Source of the DNA: Dyella_B jejuensis
GTDB lineage: Bacteria > Pseudomonadota > Gammaproteobacteria > Xanthomonadales > Rhodanobacteraceae
DNA length: 64,000 nucleotides
NCBI RefSeq assembly: GCF_044904675.1
Contig: NZ_JADIKJ010000009.1
Location: 124,001 to 188,000 of the forward strand
Reading direction: 5' to 3'
The translations under genes were made by a program, and so were the position numbers. Below the pieces are notes generated by a model. That model made no database searches. It had not been told where the DNA came from and saw nothing but the letters and a program-made list of their open reading frames with translations. Shown here one piece after another: positions 18,230-27,393 of this stretch (position 1 is the stretch's first letter; the number at the start of each line of letters is the position of its first letter).

Positions 18230-20263
18230 TCAACCTGGCAACTTGAAGTGCGCTACCGAGCGGCGCAGATCACTTGCCAATTGAGCCAGGTAACCGATCG
18301 ATTCCGCCGTCTGGCTTGCGCCCTGCGACGTCTGCGAGGTGATTTCCTGGATCGCGTTCATGGATTGCGAAATATCCGTCGCAGCAATGGATTGCTGGCG
18401 CGCGGCAGTGGAAATGTTCTGAATCAGTGCGGACAGATCGTGCGACACGCGCTCGATGTCGCCCAGCGCGCTGCCGGCGTCTTCCGCCTTGCGCGCACCG
18501 GCCACCACTTCGGCGGTGGTCTGCTCCATCGAGTTCACCGCTTCGTTGGTATCGGACTGAATCGTCTGCACCAGGGTTTCGATACGCTTGGTAGCGCTGG
18601 CGGAGCGTTCCGCGAGGCGCTGCACTTCGTCCGCCACCACCGCGAAACCGCGACCCGCCTCGCCAGCCGAGGCGGCCTGGATGGCGGCGTTCAAGGCCAG
18701 GATGTTGGTCTGCTCGGCAATGTCGTTGATCAGTTCCACGATCGAGCCGATCTCCTGCGAAGACTCGCCCAGGCGCTTGATGCGCTTGGAGGTTTCCTGG
18801 ATCTGGTCGCGGATCGAATCCATGCCGGAAATCGTTTCGCGCACCACCTCGGCGCCGTGCGAGGCGATCTGCACCGAGCGCTCGGCCACGTCGGCCGATT
18901 CGGCGGAGTTCTTCGACACATCGTCCATCGAACTGGCGATCTGGTTGATCGCCGTGGTCGCCGTGCTGATGCGGTGCGCCTGGTTCTGCGCGGCGTCGGC
19001 AAGGTGGCGCGCGGTGGTCTGCGTTTCCTGCGCCGACGAGGACACCTGCTCGGAGGTCTCGTTGATCGTCGTCACCAGTGTGCGCAACTCGTCGATGGCG
19101 TAGTTCACCGAGTCGGCGATCGCGCCGGTGATGTCTTCGGACACAGTGGTCTTGACGGTCAAATCGCCTTCGGCGAGTGAACCCATTTCGTCCAGCAGGC
19201 GCATGATCGCCTCCTGGTTACGCTGGTTCAATTCAGTACTTTCGCGGAAGCGGCGGCGCTGGTCGCCGACCAGCTGGATGACCAGCAGGATGGCGAAGGC
19301 CACCGCGCCGATCGCGCCGACCACGCCCCAGCCCACGTTCGGGAACAAGCGGCGCAGCGGCAGCTGGCCGATCTGTTCGGCCAGGTCGTTCGCGCGCAAC
19401 AGCACGTTCTGCGAATCCAGCGAGGCCTGGTTGCCGGCGCTCTTCACTTCGGCAATGTTGCTGGCGGCGGCCACCAGCTTGGAAACCGGTTCGCTCAGCG
19501 TGTCCCAGTCGCCCTGCATCTGGGACAGGATCTTGCGCGCATTGGCATCGCCCAGCTGCTGCACGCCCATGCCCTGGTTGCCTTGCAGCAGGCCTTTGAG
19601 CACTTCGCCGTAGGACTGCGCATCACGGGCCAGGCCGTCAGCGGAAGCCTGCTCGGATTCGCCGCCCTGCAGTACCTCCTGCACGCGGCGGATGATGCGG
19701 TCGGCGGTCAGCATCTGGCGCGAAGCGCCGAGCATCTCGTCCGCGCTGCTGCCCTTGCGCTGCTGCAGGATGTTGACCACCTGCTCCATGTTGGAATTGA
19801 GTAGCGGCAATTGCTTGGAAAGATCGTCCGCGCGTTGCGTCGAATCGAGCACCACGGCCTTGTTGGAAAGGATCTTGCCGATATCGCCGTCGAGCGCTTT
19901 CCAGGCATCGGCCAGCTTGCTGACCGAACGGCCCGTAGCGGTGGTGTTCTTGTCCGCGTAGGGCTTCATGCCGGTCTTGAGATCGCCGTTGACCAGCCGC
20001 TGCACCGCCGAGTCGATGGTGTCGCGCGCGTTCTCAAGCTCGGCGAAGGAGTCGGCGTTACCGCCCGACGCTTCCAGCGCGTACTTGGCCGTCTGCTGCG
20101 ACAGCACCTGGATCTGCGTGGTCAGCGCGACCGCCTGGCGGTCTTCGCCGTTCTTGAGGTTGAGTAGAACGAAGTCGATCGCCGCAAAGCCGATCGACAC
20201 CACCAGCAAGACGATCAGGATGGTATATCCCCGTTCCTTGCCGACGCCCCCTGTAGTGCTCAT
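18230..20263 (-). CDS. pilJ: type IV pilus methyl-accepting chemoreceptor PilJ
   Basis: The transmembrane receptor of the pil-chp pathway, 677 residues. A first membrane segment lies at about 13-36, a periplasmic four-helix sensor domain (PilJ-like) at about 37-308, and a second membrane segment at about 309-333. A HAMP-like linker and a long cytoplasmic signalling coiled coil follow. The conserved hairpin tip contains NDIAEQTNILALNAAIQAAS and EAGRGFAVVADEVQRLAERS, the PilI/ChpA contact. It lies 107 bp downstream of pilI. In P. aeruginosa the methyltransferase gene pilK follows pilJ; here chpA follows directly. Confidence 0.95.
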   Translation of the reverse strand: MSTTGGVGKERGYTILIVLLVVSIGFAAIDFVLLNLKNGEDRQAVALTTQIQVLSQQTAKYALEASGGNADSFAELENARDTIDSAVQRLVNGDLKTGMKPYADKNTTATGRSVSKLADAWKALDGDIGKILSNKAVVLDSTQRADDLSKQLPLLNSNMEQVVNILQQRKGSSADEMLGASRQMLTADRIIRRVQEVLQGGESEQASADGLARDAQSYGEVLKGLLQGNQGMGVQQLGDANARKILSQMQGDWDTLSEPVSKLVAAASNIAEVKSAGNQASLDSQNVLLRANDLAEQIGQLPLRRLFPNVGWGVVGAIGAVAFAILLVIQLVGDQRRRFRESTELNQRNQEAIMRLLDEMGSLAEGDLTVKTTVSEDITGAIADSVNYAIDELRTLVTTINETSEQVSSSAQETQTTARHLADAAQNQAHRISTATTAINQIASSMDDVSKNSAESADVAERSVQIASHGAEVVRETISGMDSIRDQIQETSKRIKRLGESSQEIGSIVELINDIAEQTNILALNAAIQAASAGEAGRGFAVVADEVQRLAERSASATKRIETLVQTIQSDTNEAVNSMEQTTAEVVAGARKAEDAGSALGDIERVSHDLSALIQNISTAARQQSIAATDISQSMNAIQEITSQTSQGASQTAESIGYLAQLASDLRRSVAHFKLPG

Positions 20264-20370
20264 ATCTTCACCTCATCCGTCTACTGCGCGCCGGCTGCAA
20301 ACCATGCCGGCCAAGAATTCCGGGGCTTGCGCCCTGCGTTGCTTACTCGCGTCGGTAACGCCGCGCGCCA

Positions 20371-20916
20371 TCAGGCGGCTGCCTGGCGGAAATCAGGCGC
20401 ACGCACCAACTTGCCCATGCTGAACAGCGCCAGGCGCTGCCCGTCCACGTCCACGCGGTCGTCGACGAAGCGCGCCAGGCGCGGGTCGTCCTCGCGTTCG
20501 GCGTCGCGTCGCTGTTCGGCGTCCACCGTGCGCTGCCCGAATACCTCGTCCACCAGCAGCGCCACGTTGCCGCTGCCCTGGCGCACCACCAGAAGGCGCG
20601 TGCGCTCGGAGTGCTGCGTGCGCTCGCTGAACAGGAAACGCGCCAGGTCGATCACCGGCATCAGGTTGCCGCGCACGTTCGCCACGCCGAGCAGCCATGG
20701 CCGCGTGCCGGGCACCGGCGTCAAGGGCGGCACGGCCAGCAACTCGTTGATTTCCTCGATGCCGCTGACGAACAGCCGGTTGCCGGCGCGATAACCGATG
20801 CCGCGCCACAGGCCCGGTGCTTCCAGCCGCTCCTGGGAACCGGACGCATGCGCCAGCGACAGCCGCTCGTAGCGCGCAAGTATTTCGAAAGGTGTCTGGG
20901 CAACGGTCGCGTTCAT
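20371..20916 (-). CDS. pilI: CheW-like adaptor PilI
   Basis: A 181-residue CheW-domain protein that should bridge receptor PilJ and kinase ChpA. It has a CheW core with ISGIEEINELLAVPPLTPVPG-like hydrophobic strands near residues 55-70, followed by the family signature LLGVANVRGNLMPVIDLARF around 75-94 and a conserved VVRQGSGNVALLVDEVFG segment. The order pilH-pilI-pilJ is the canonical one. pilH ends only 7 bp upstream, so the two are co-transcribed. Confidence 0.93.
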   Translation of the reverse strand: MNATVAQTPFEILARYERLSLAHASGSQERLEAPGLWRGIGYRAGNRLFVSGIEEINELLAVPPLTPVPGTRPWLLGVANVRGNLMPVIDLARFLFSERTQHSERTRLLVVRQGSGNVALLVDEVFGQRTVDAEQRRDAEREDDPRLARFVDDRVDVDGQRLALFSMGKLVRAPDFRQAAA

Positions 20917-20923
20917 GCTCGCC

Positions 20924-21295
20924 TCATGCCGCGTTCGGCAGCAGCTCGTCGATGCAGGCGAGCAGCTCCTTTTCGTTCACGGGCTTGGTGATGAACGCCT
21001 TGGCGCCTTGGCGCATGCCCCACACGCGGTCGGTCTCCATCGACTTGGTGGTGATGATCACGATCGGCACGCCGGCGGTAGCCGGGTCGCGCGTAAGCGT
21101 GCGCGTGGCCTGGAACCCGTTCATGCCGGGCATGATGACGTCCATGATGACGAGGTCCGGCTGCGTGGCGCGCACGCGCTCGATGCCGTCTTCGGCGTTG
21201 TTGACGGCATCGACCCGATGACCTGCCCGCTCGAGCAGCGTGGTGAACACGCGCACGTCGGTCGGAGAATCGTCGATGATGAGGATATTGGCCAC
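20924..21295 (-). CDS. pilH: response regulator PilH
   Basis: A stand-alone receiver protein of 123 residues that receives phosphate from ChpA and affects pilus retraction and phosphate drain. Acidic residues Asp8-Asp9, phosphoacceptor Asp52 (LVIMDVIMPGMNG), the switch threonine in ITTK and the lysine in FITKP are all present. The GTG at 21295 is preferred over in-frame ATGs further upstream because a strong AAAAGGGGGAG Shine-Dalgarno sequence sits just before it and VANILIIDDSPT aligns with P. aeruginosa PilH. The upstream codons fall in a repeat element that separates pilG from pilH. Confidence 0.93.
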   Translation of the reverse strand: MANILIIDDSPTDVRVFTTLLERAGHRVDAVNNAEDGIERVRATQPDLVIMDVIMPGMNGFQATRTLTRDPATAGVPIVIITTKSMETDRVWGMRQGAKAFITKPVNEKELLACIDELLPNAA

Positions 21296-21307
21296 AGCTC
21301 CCCCTTT

Positions 21308-21566
21308 TGAGCCGTCTTTCATATTCCAGACACCTCGCGCCGGGATGGGTTTGCGCGCAGGGCAAGGAAGAACGAAGAAGTGTATGTCGATATACAACTG
21401 ATTGATGACGCCGCCCCGCGGGCAAACAAACCCGGCCCGAAGGGTTGCACCCGAGACGCCAGGCGGCAGCGCGCGACTTGCGCCGGCAGCCTGTCAGCGC
21501 CACGCACCGCCGCCTGGCGACTGGCCAGCTGCGACGCGGGGCGCCTGGAATGGGAAAGACGGCTCA
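21308..21566. mobile_element. foldback (MITE-like) element between pilG and pilH
   Basis: A 259-bp non-coding insertion flanked by 22-bp inverted arms: left arm 21308-21329 begins TGAGCCGTCTTTC, and the right arm 21545-21566 is its reverse complement with 20 of 22 positions matching. The interior shares blocks with the element at 35684-35922: both contain GTRTATCGACRTACACT-like and CCAGGCGGC/CGTGGCGC segments in the same order. It accounts for the 286-bp pilG-pilH gap. No transposase is encoded. The outer arms do not resemble those of the 35.7-kb copy. Confidence 0.65.
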
Positions 21567-21581
21567 TGTCGGTCACTGGCG

Positions 21582-21983
21582 TCAGACCGTGCTGACATGG
21601 CGGTGGATGGCACCCAGCAATTCATCGCGCGTGAACGGCTTGGTGAGATATTGTTCGGCGCCGACGATGCGGCCGCGCGCCTTGTCGAACAAACCATCCT
21701 TCGAGCTCAGCATGATGACCGGCGTCGCCCGGAATTGCGGATTGTTCTTGATCAGCGCGCACGTCTGATAACCGTCCAGCCGCGGCATCATGATGTCCAC
21801 GAAGATGATCGACGGCTTCTGGTCGGAAATCTTGGCAAGCGCCTCGAAACCGTCGACGGCGGTCAGCACGTCGCAGCCTTCCTTTTTAAGCAAGGTTTCC
21901 GCCGTGCGGCGGATGGTCTTGGAGTCATCGATGACCATGACCTTCAGACCGGCCAAGCCGTTCGTACCTACGTTCAAGTTCAC
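21582..21983 (-). CDS. pilG: response regulator PilG
   Basis: A single-domain receiver of 133 residues. It is the ChpA output that promotes pilus extension and, in Pseudomonas, raises cAMP through CyaB. Asp19-Asp20, phosphoacceptor Asp63 (IIFVDIMMPRLDGYQ), SSKDG and the YLTKPF lysine are present. The start is GTG at 21983 (reads MNLNVGTNGL...), close to the family N-terminus. It is the first gene of the leftward pil-chp cluster and is divergent from gshB over 325 bp, the same head-to-head arrangement as in P. aeruginosa. Confidence 0.94.
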   Translation of the reverse strand: MNLNVGTNGLAGLKVMVIDDSKTIRRTAETLLKKEGCDVLTAVDGFEALAKISDQKPSIIFVDIMMPRLDGYQTCALIKNNPQFRATPVIMLSSKDGLFDKARGRIVGAEQYLTKPFTRDELLGAIHRHVSTV

Positions 21984-22308
21984 TTAACCCCCCTGCGGCC
22001 TGCCCCAGGCTCAGGTACGACACCCGGCAAGCGACCAAGGGCCGCCGCCTGATGCGAATGAAAAAATCCTGCGTAAAACACTTCTTCGGCGCCTGATCTT
22101 CGTCAGGGCGTTCCATCGTTGCTGTTTACTGCCTGCGGGCTCTTCCGTCAAGAAAAAAACGTTGTGGCAGCGGCCCTTATCGCCCCGGATGCGATGACCT
22201 ATGTGAATGGGGAGGGGGAAAGCGAGCGCGCCCGATCCGGTGGGCGCCCTTGTGCCCCCCGACCACCTCGGCGACCATGCATGCCCCACCGCCCACTGGA
22301 ACCCGCAG
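21984..22308. promoter_or_regulatory. divergent pilG/gshB intergenic region
   Basis: This 325-bp gap separates the leftward pil-chp cluster from rightward gshB and must hold both promoters. It is locally less GC-rich around 22060-22170, including the A-tract AAGAAAAAAACG at 22150-22161. No convincing pair of -35/-10 boxes or operator palindrome could be fixed by eye, and no gene is seen. Confidence 0.4.
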
Positions 22309-23251
<943 letters not shown>

Positions 23252-23265
<14 letters not shown>

Positions 23266-23635
23266 TCAATGCTACGCAGGTGTCACCGTGGCTGTCTGTT
23301 CGCAGGCCACAGGGCCGTCGGCGCACGCGGGGAGGGTACATGGATGTACCCGGCTTTGAGGAGCGAGGAAGGCAGACTGGCTGTCTGTCGAGACGACGGG
23401 CCGCACGCGGGGAGAGTGCATGGATGCACTCGGCTTTGAGGAGCGAGGAAGGCATGCGGACAGACAGCCACGGCCCCAACGTATTGAATTTAAAATGATG
23501 GGGTGATGTCCAGAAGGCTTGCAGGCTGCGCCGCGCGGCTTGGCAAGACAGCCAGTCTTCCCGGCGCCGCGCAACACAACCTGCAAGCCTTCTGGACATC
23601 ATGCCACCTGCGTAGAATTGATCAGAGCATCCCTA
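23252..23635. mobile_element. foldback element between gshB and tonB
   Basis: A 384-bp structured, apparently non-coding insertion. Outer arms of 31 bp (23252-23282 and 23605-23635) match at 30 of 31 positions in inverted orientation and begin TAGGGATGCTCTGATCAAT. Inside are another inverted pair (23285-23304 with 23455-23474), two 80-bp tandem units each holding a small hairpin (23334-23351 and 23414-23431), and a perfect 22-bp inverted pair (23504-23525 with 23580-23601). The left outer arm overlaps the 3' end of gshB, including its stop codon. No transposase is present. Short open frames across it are read here as translated repeat. Confidence 0.75.
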
Positions 23636-23649
23636 GAGAAACATCCTGC

Positions 23650-24510
23650 GTGAATGCCGCTGTCCGCCGCCCCGGCGATAACAAGCTCGGGGCCACCTTC
23701 ATCTTTTCGCTGCTGGTCCACGGCCTGCTGCTGTTCGGCATTGGCGTCGGCTACGTCGCCACGCGGCCGGCGCTGCCCACGCTGGATATCACCCTGGTCA
23801 ACGTGGCCAACAACGACGCGCCGGACAAGGCCGATTTCCTGGCCCAGGCCAATAACAAGGGCGGCGGCGACAGCGACAAGGCCAGCCGGCCCTCGCAGCC
23901 GTTCTCCGGCCTGCTGCCACAGCCCGACAACGGCACTGCGCCACAGCATGTGGATGCTGCCACTCCCTCGCCGCAGCAGGCGACCAGCCAGCGCATGCTG
24001 ACCACGACCGGCAGCGCCAGTTTCAGCGTCGACAGCGATACCGACAAGGACGCGCGCGATACCCCCGCCGACGCCGACGAAGCGCGCGTCGAACAGGAAG
24101 CCGCGCAGCTTGCCGCCGAAGTGCGCCAGCAGAGTCAGGCTTACGCCAAGCGGCCGCACAAGAAATTCATCTCGGCCAGCACCAGGGAATACGCCTACGC
24201 TGCCTATATGCGCGGCTGGGTGGACCGGATCGAGCGCGTGGGCAATTTGAATTATCCCGAGCAGGCCCGCGAACAAGGGCTGCATGGCGATGTAATTCTT
24301 ACCGTCGGCCTGAACCGCGACGGCACAGTGCGTAGCATCGACATCACGCAAAGCTCGGGCCATGCGCTGCTCGACAAAGCCGCCGAGGCGATCGTGAAAT
24401 TATGCGCCCCGTTTCCGCCATTGCCGCCGGATCCCAAGGAAAAGGTCGATATCCTCTACATCACGCGGACCTGGCAGTTCCAGCCGGGAGACGTGCTGAA
24501 GACGCGATAG
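23650..24510 (+). CDS. tonB: TonB family protein (TonB3-like)
   Basis: An energy-coupling protein of 286 residues anchored in the inner membrane. A short basic N-terminus is followed by a membrane segment at about 14-36 and a long periplasmic linker rich in Gln/Asp/Ala/Pro. The C-terminal TonB domain (about 200-286) includes NYPEQAREQGLHGDVILTVG and SSGHALLDKAAEAIV. In P. aeruginosa the tonB3 gene beside gshB and pilG is needed for twitching motility, so a link to pili is inferred here from position. The GTG at 23650 is the first plausible start outside the foldback element; open frame further upstream is repeat sequence. Confidence 0.85.
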   Translation: MNAAVRRPGDNKLGATFIFSLLVHGLLLFGIGVGYVATRPALPTLDITLVNVANNDAPDKADFLAQANNKGGGDSDKASRPSQPFSGLLPQPDNGTAPQHVDAATPSPQQATSQRMLTTTGSASFSVDSDTDKDARDTPADADEARVEQEAAQLAAEVRQQSQAYAKRPHKKFISASTREYAYAAYMRGWVDRIERVGNLNYPEQAREQGLHGDVILTVGLNRDGTVRSIDITQSSGHALLDKAAEAIVKLCAPFPPLPPDPKEKVDILYITRTWQFQPGDVLKTR

Positions 24511-24525
24511 CGCGAGCGCAACGTC

Positions 24526-25116
24526 TCAGCGATCGTCGGGCATCCTGTGCTCATGGATCAGCTGCGAAGAGACCAGGCGCCCCCGGTGGTCGTAACGCAA
24601 CACCACTACCCATCCGAATACTTGCGAAGGCCACTTGCCGCCGGGAATCAAGGTCGTCGGATCGCCGCCCAGGTCGCGGACCAGCTTGGGGAGCTCGCCG
24701 TGATGCCAGGCGATCAGCACGTGGTCTCCATGCGGGTCAGTTCGCAGGCTCTCGGCGAGTTCCCTGGTCTGTTTGTCGGTAAACCGATCGTCGATAGGCA
24801 GGCCCAGCGCCCGACTTAGTGGCGTGATGGTCAGGCGCGGACGCATGCTCGATGGAGAATCGGCGGTCGCATACAGCGCATTGGGCACCATCGGTTCGCC
24901 ATCGAGCGTGAAATGCTCGAAATATCCGACATAGGCCTGTGCCCGCGCCACGCCTTCCGGAGCCAGGCCCGCGCCGCTTTCCGGCTTTTCGGCGTGGCGG
25001 ATGATCATCACCGTGGCGTCGGCCAGGCCGCTGTCTGGTCGCACATGTTTGGCCGTGGCGGCGGCCGGCAGCAACAAGGCGACCAGGAACAATGCCAGCC
25101 AGGATGTGGACTTCAT
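24526..25116 (-). CDS. exported histidine phosphatase-superfamily protein
   Basis: A 196-residue protein with a signal peptide (about residues 1-22, ending AAATAKH). The histidine-phosphatase signature reads MIIRHAEKPES near residues 36-46, with the catalytic His in RHA; a second WHHGELP segment near residue 143 may supply the other active-site histidine. The likely location is periplasmic, substrate unknown. The ATG at 25116 is preferred because GGAG lies upstream and a proper signal peptide follows. It is convergent with tonB, 15 bp apart, and divergent from yqgE. Confidence 0.75.
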   Translation of the reverse strand: MKSTSWLALFLVALLLPAAATAKHVRPDSGLADATVMIIRHAEKPESGAGLAPEGVARAQAYVGYFEHFTLDGEPMVPNALYATADSPSSMRPRLTITPLSRALGLPIDDRFTDKQTRELAESLRTDPHGDHVLIAWHHGELPKLVRDLGGDPTTLIPGGKWPSQVFGWVVVLRYDHRGRLVSSQLIHEHRMPDDR

Positions 25117-25268
25117 TGGAACACGCTCCGTTGACAGTGACGGGCCAGCATAATGGCCCGCATCACGCACGAATGACATCGCGATAACCTGCGCCGGTCC
25201 CCATTCAGCACGACGGTTGCCATACCTCGACAACACACGCGGTACGCCACAGTGCTTACAATGCCGCC

Positions 25269-25838
25269 ATGCAACCCATCATGCCTCCCACTCTCGCCGG
25301 ACAATTCCTGATCGCCATGCCCAGCCTGGCCGAACCTCCGTTTTCACGCGGCGTCGCGTTCCTGTGCCAGCACGATGAAGATGGCGCGGTGGGGTTGCTG
25401 GTGAATCAGCTTTCCGAATACCGCTTCGGCGATGTGCTCGCCCAGATGAAGCTCGATTGCACCGACCACGAACTGGCCGACGCCCCGGTATTGATCGGCG
25501 GTCCCGTGCAGCAGGAACGGGGCTTCGTGCTGCATCGCGAGCATGGGCATTGGGAATCGAGCTATCGCATCAACGCCGAATGGTCGGTCACCACGTCGCG
25601 CGACATCCTGATCGCGATGGCGGCGGGCGAAGGCCCGCGGCAGGCATTGATGGCGCTGGGCTACGCGGGCTGGAGCGCCGGCCAGCTGGAGCAGGAACTG
25701 AAAGACAACACCTGGCTCACCGCCGAAGCCAACGAGCGCGTGGTGTTCCACACGCCGCTGGAGGAACGCTGGAGCGCGGCGGCCGGCCTGGTCGGCGTAG
25801 ACCCGCTGCAATTGCCAGGCTACGCGGGCCACGCATGA
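25269..25838 (+). CDS. yqgE: YqgE/AlgH family protein
   Basis: A 189-residue protein of the UPF0301 (DUF179, YqgE/AlgH) family, of uncertain function. It opens with LAGQFLIAMPSL at 9-20 and continues with FSRGVAFLCQHDEDGAVGLLVN, the family hallmark, followed by GGPVQQERGFVLH. Its stop overlaps the start of ruvX (ATGA), and yqgE-ruvX pairing is widespread in gammaproteobacteria. Confidence 0.93.
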   Translation: MQPIMPPTLAGQFLIAMPSLAEPPFSRGVAFLCQHDEDGAVGLLVNQLSEYRFGDVLAQMKLDCTDHELADAPVLIGGPVQQERGFVLHREHGHWESSYRINAEWSVTTSRDILIAMAAGEGPRQALMALGYAGWSAGQLEQELKDNTWLTAEANERVVFHTPLEERWSAAAGLVGVDPLQLPGYAGHA

Positions 25839-26266
25839 GCTGCGCCCTGGGCTTCGACGTCGGCAGCAAACTTATCGGCGTCGCAGTGGGCAATCGCGTT
25901 ACCGCCAGTGCACGCGCCCTCGGCACGATCGCCATGCGCGAGGACCAGCCCGACTGGACCGCGCTCGATGCCCTGCGCGGCGAGTGGTTGCCGGACAGCC
26001 TGGTGGTGGGCCTGCCGCTGACGCTCGACGGCGAGGAACAGCCGGCAAGCAGGCGTGCGCGCCGCTTCGCCGAGTACCTGCGCGAACGTTACCGCGTGCC
26101 GGTTGTGTTGATCGACGAACGACATAGCTCGCGCGAAGCTGCGCAGCGCTTTGCCGACGCGCGCGCCGCCGGCCTGAAGCGCCGCCGCGACGCCGCGCAG
26201 ATCGACGCCGAAGCCGCCGCCGTCATCCTCGAGCGCTGGCTGCGCGAGGAAACCGGCGCGGCTTGA
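25835..26266 (+). CDS. ruvX: Holliday junction resolvase-like RuvX (YqgF)
   Basis: An RNase H-fold nuclease family member of 143 residues, implicated in pre-16S rRNA 5'-end maturation. It has the N-terminal FDVGSKLIGVA at 7-17 with the first catalytic Asp, VVGLPLTLDGEEQ in the middle, and IDERHSSREA, where the acidic residue and ERhSS motif are typical. A final DAAQIDAEAAAVILERWL helix carries the last acidic residue. It is coupled to yqgE by a four-base overlap and followed after 36 bp by pyrB. Confidence 0.93.
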   Translation: MSCALGFDVGSKLIGVAVGNRVTASARALGTIAMREDQPDWTALDALRGEWLPDSLVVGLPLTLDGEEQPASRRARRFAEYLRERYRVPVVLIDERHSSREAAQRFADARAAGLKRRRDAAQIDAEAAAVILERWLREETGAA

Positions 26267-26302
26267 TATTCCAAACCTAAAACAACAACACAGACGGTCA
26301 CC

Positions 26303-27229
26303 ATGAGCCCACGCCTGCGCCATCTCACCACGCTGGAAAATCTTCCGCGCGATTGCATCGAGCGTTTGCTCGATCGCGCCATCACCATGCGCGACGCCTG
26401 CGCGCATGGCACCCGCAAACTGGACCTGCTCAGCGGACGCACTATCCTCAATCTGTTTTTCGAGCCATCCACGCGCACGCGCACCTCGTTCGAACTGGCT
26501 GCGCGCCGACTGGGCGCGGATGTGATCAATTTCGATATCGGCTTTTCGTCCACCAGCAAGGGCGAAGAGCTGTTCGATACCCTGCATACGCTGGAAGCCA
26601 TGCACCTGGACGCGATCGTGGTGCGGCATAAGGTGTCCGGCACCCCCGACGAACTGGTGCGTCATGCGATGAGCGGCGTGTCGGTGATCAATGCCGGCGA
26701 CGGCAACCGCGCACATCCGACCCAAGGCTTGCTCGATGCGCTCACCATTCGCCAGCACCGCCCCGACTTCAGCCGATTGATCGTGGCGATCTGCGGCGAT
26801 GTGAAACATTCCCGCGTCGCGCGCTCGGACGTGCATGCTTTGGCCAAACTGGGTGCCAAGGAAATCCGATTGTGCGGTCCGGCGGCCCTGATGCCGGATG
26901 CCAGTGAATTTCCCGCCTGCACCTTCTACGAGGATTTCGACCAGGCGATCGAGGGCGCCGACGCGGTGATCATGCTTCGCCTGCAGAAAGAACGCATGGC
27001 CAGCATCGACCTGCCGGACGAGGCGGCGTACTTCCGCCAGTACGGCCTGGACAGCCGCCGCCTGGCATTGGCCGCGCGCGGCTGCCTGGTGATGCATCCG
27101 GGCCCGATCAATCGCGGTATCGAGATCGCCCCGGAAGTCGCCGATGGACCGCAGTCGCGCATCCTCGAGCAGGTGGGCAACGGCGTCTTCGTGCGCATGG
27201 CGGTATTGGGCGAGATGCTGGCGCGCTGA
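26303..27229 (+). CDS. pyrB: aspartate carbamoyltransferase catalytic subunit
   Basis: Catalyses carbamoyl phosphate plus aspartate to N-carbamoylaspartate, the committed step of pyrimidine synthesis. The 308-residue protein has the carbamoyl-phosphate loop FFEPSTRTRTSFE at 52-64, STSKGEE with the catalytic lysine near 84-90, HPTQ and HPGPINRG. It follows yqgE-ruvX, as in P. aeruginosa. There the inactive dihydroorotase homologue pyrC' comes next; here an unrelated lipoprotein gene follows and no pyrI or pyrC' is seen, which suggests a simple catalytic trimer or a distantly encoded partner. Confidence 0.95.
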   Translation: MSPRLRHLTTLENLPRDCIERLLDRAITMRDACAHGTRKLDLLSGRTILNLFFEPSTRTRTSFELAARRLGADVINFDIGFSSTSKGEELFDTLHTLEAMHLDAIVVRHKVSGTPDELVRHAMSGVSVINAGDGNRAHPTQGLLDALTIRQHRPDFSRLIVAICGDVKHSRVARSDVHALAKLGAKEIRLCGPAALMPDASEFPACTFYEDFDQAIEGADAVIMLRLQKERMASIDLPDEAAYFRQYGLDSRRLALAARGCLVMHPGPINRGIEIAPEVADGPQSRILEQVGNGVFVRMAVLGEMLAR

Positions 27230-27393
27230 ACCGCGGCGCGCAGGTGCGGGCTCCTGTGAAGCATGGGCCTGGGCCCGCCGTATTCACGCCGGCATCATCG
27301 ACGGATCGTCGACACGCACGACGCGCGGCGGCGACGGCGGCAATACGGCAAAGCAGGCATAATGCTCGCGATAACTACACCCCGGGGACGATT

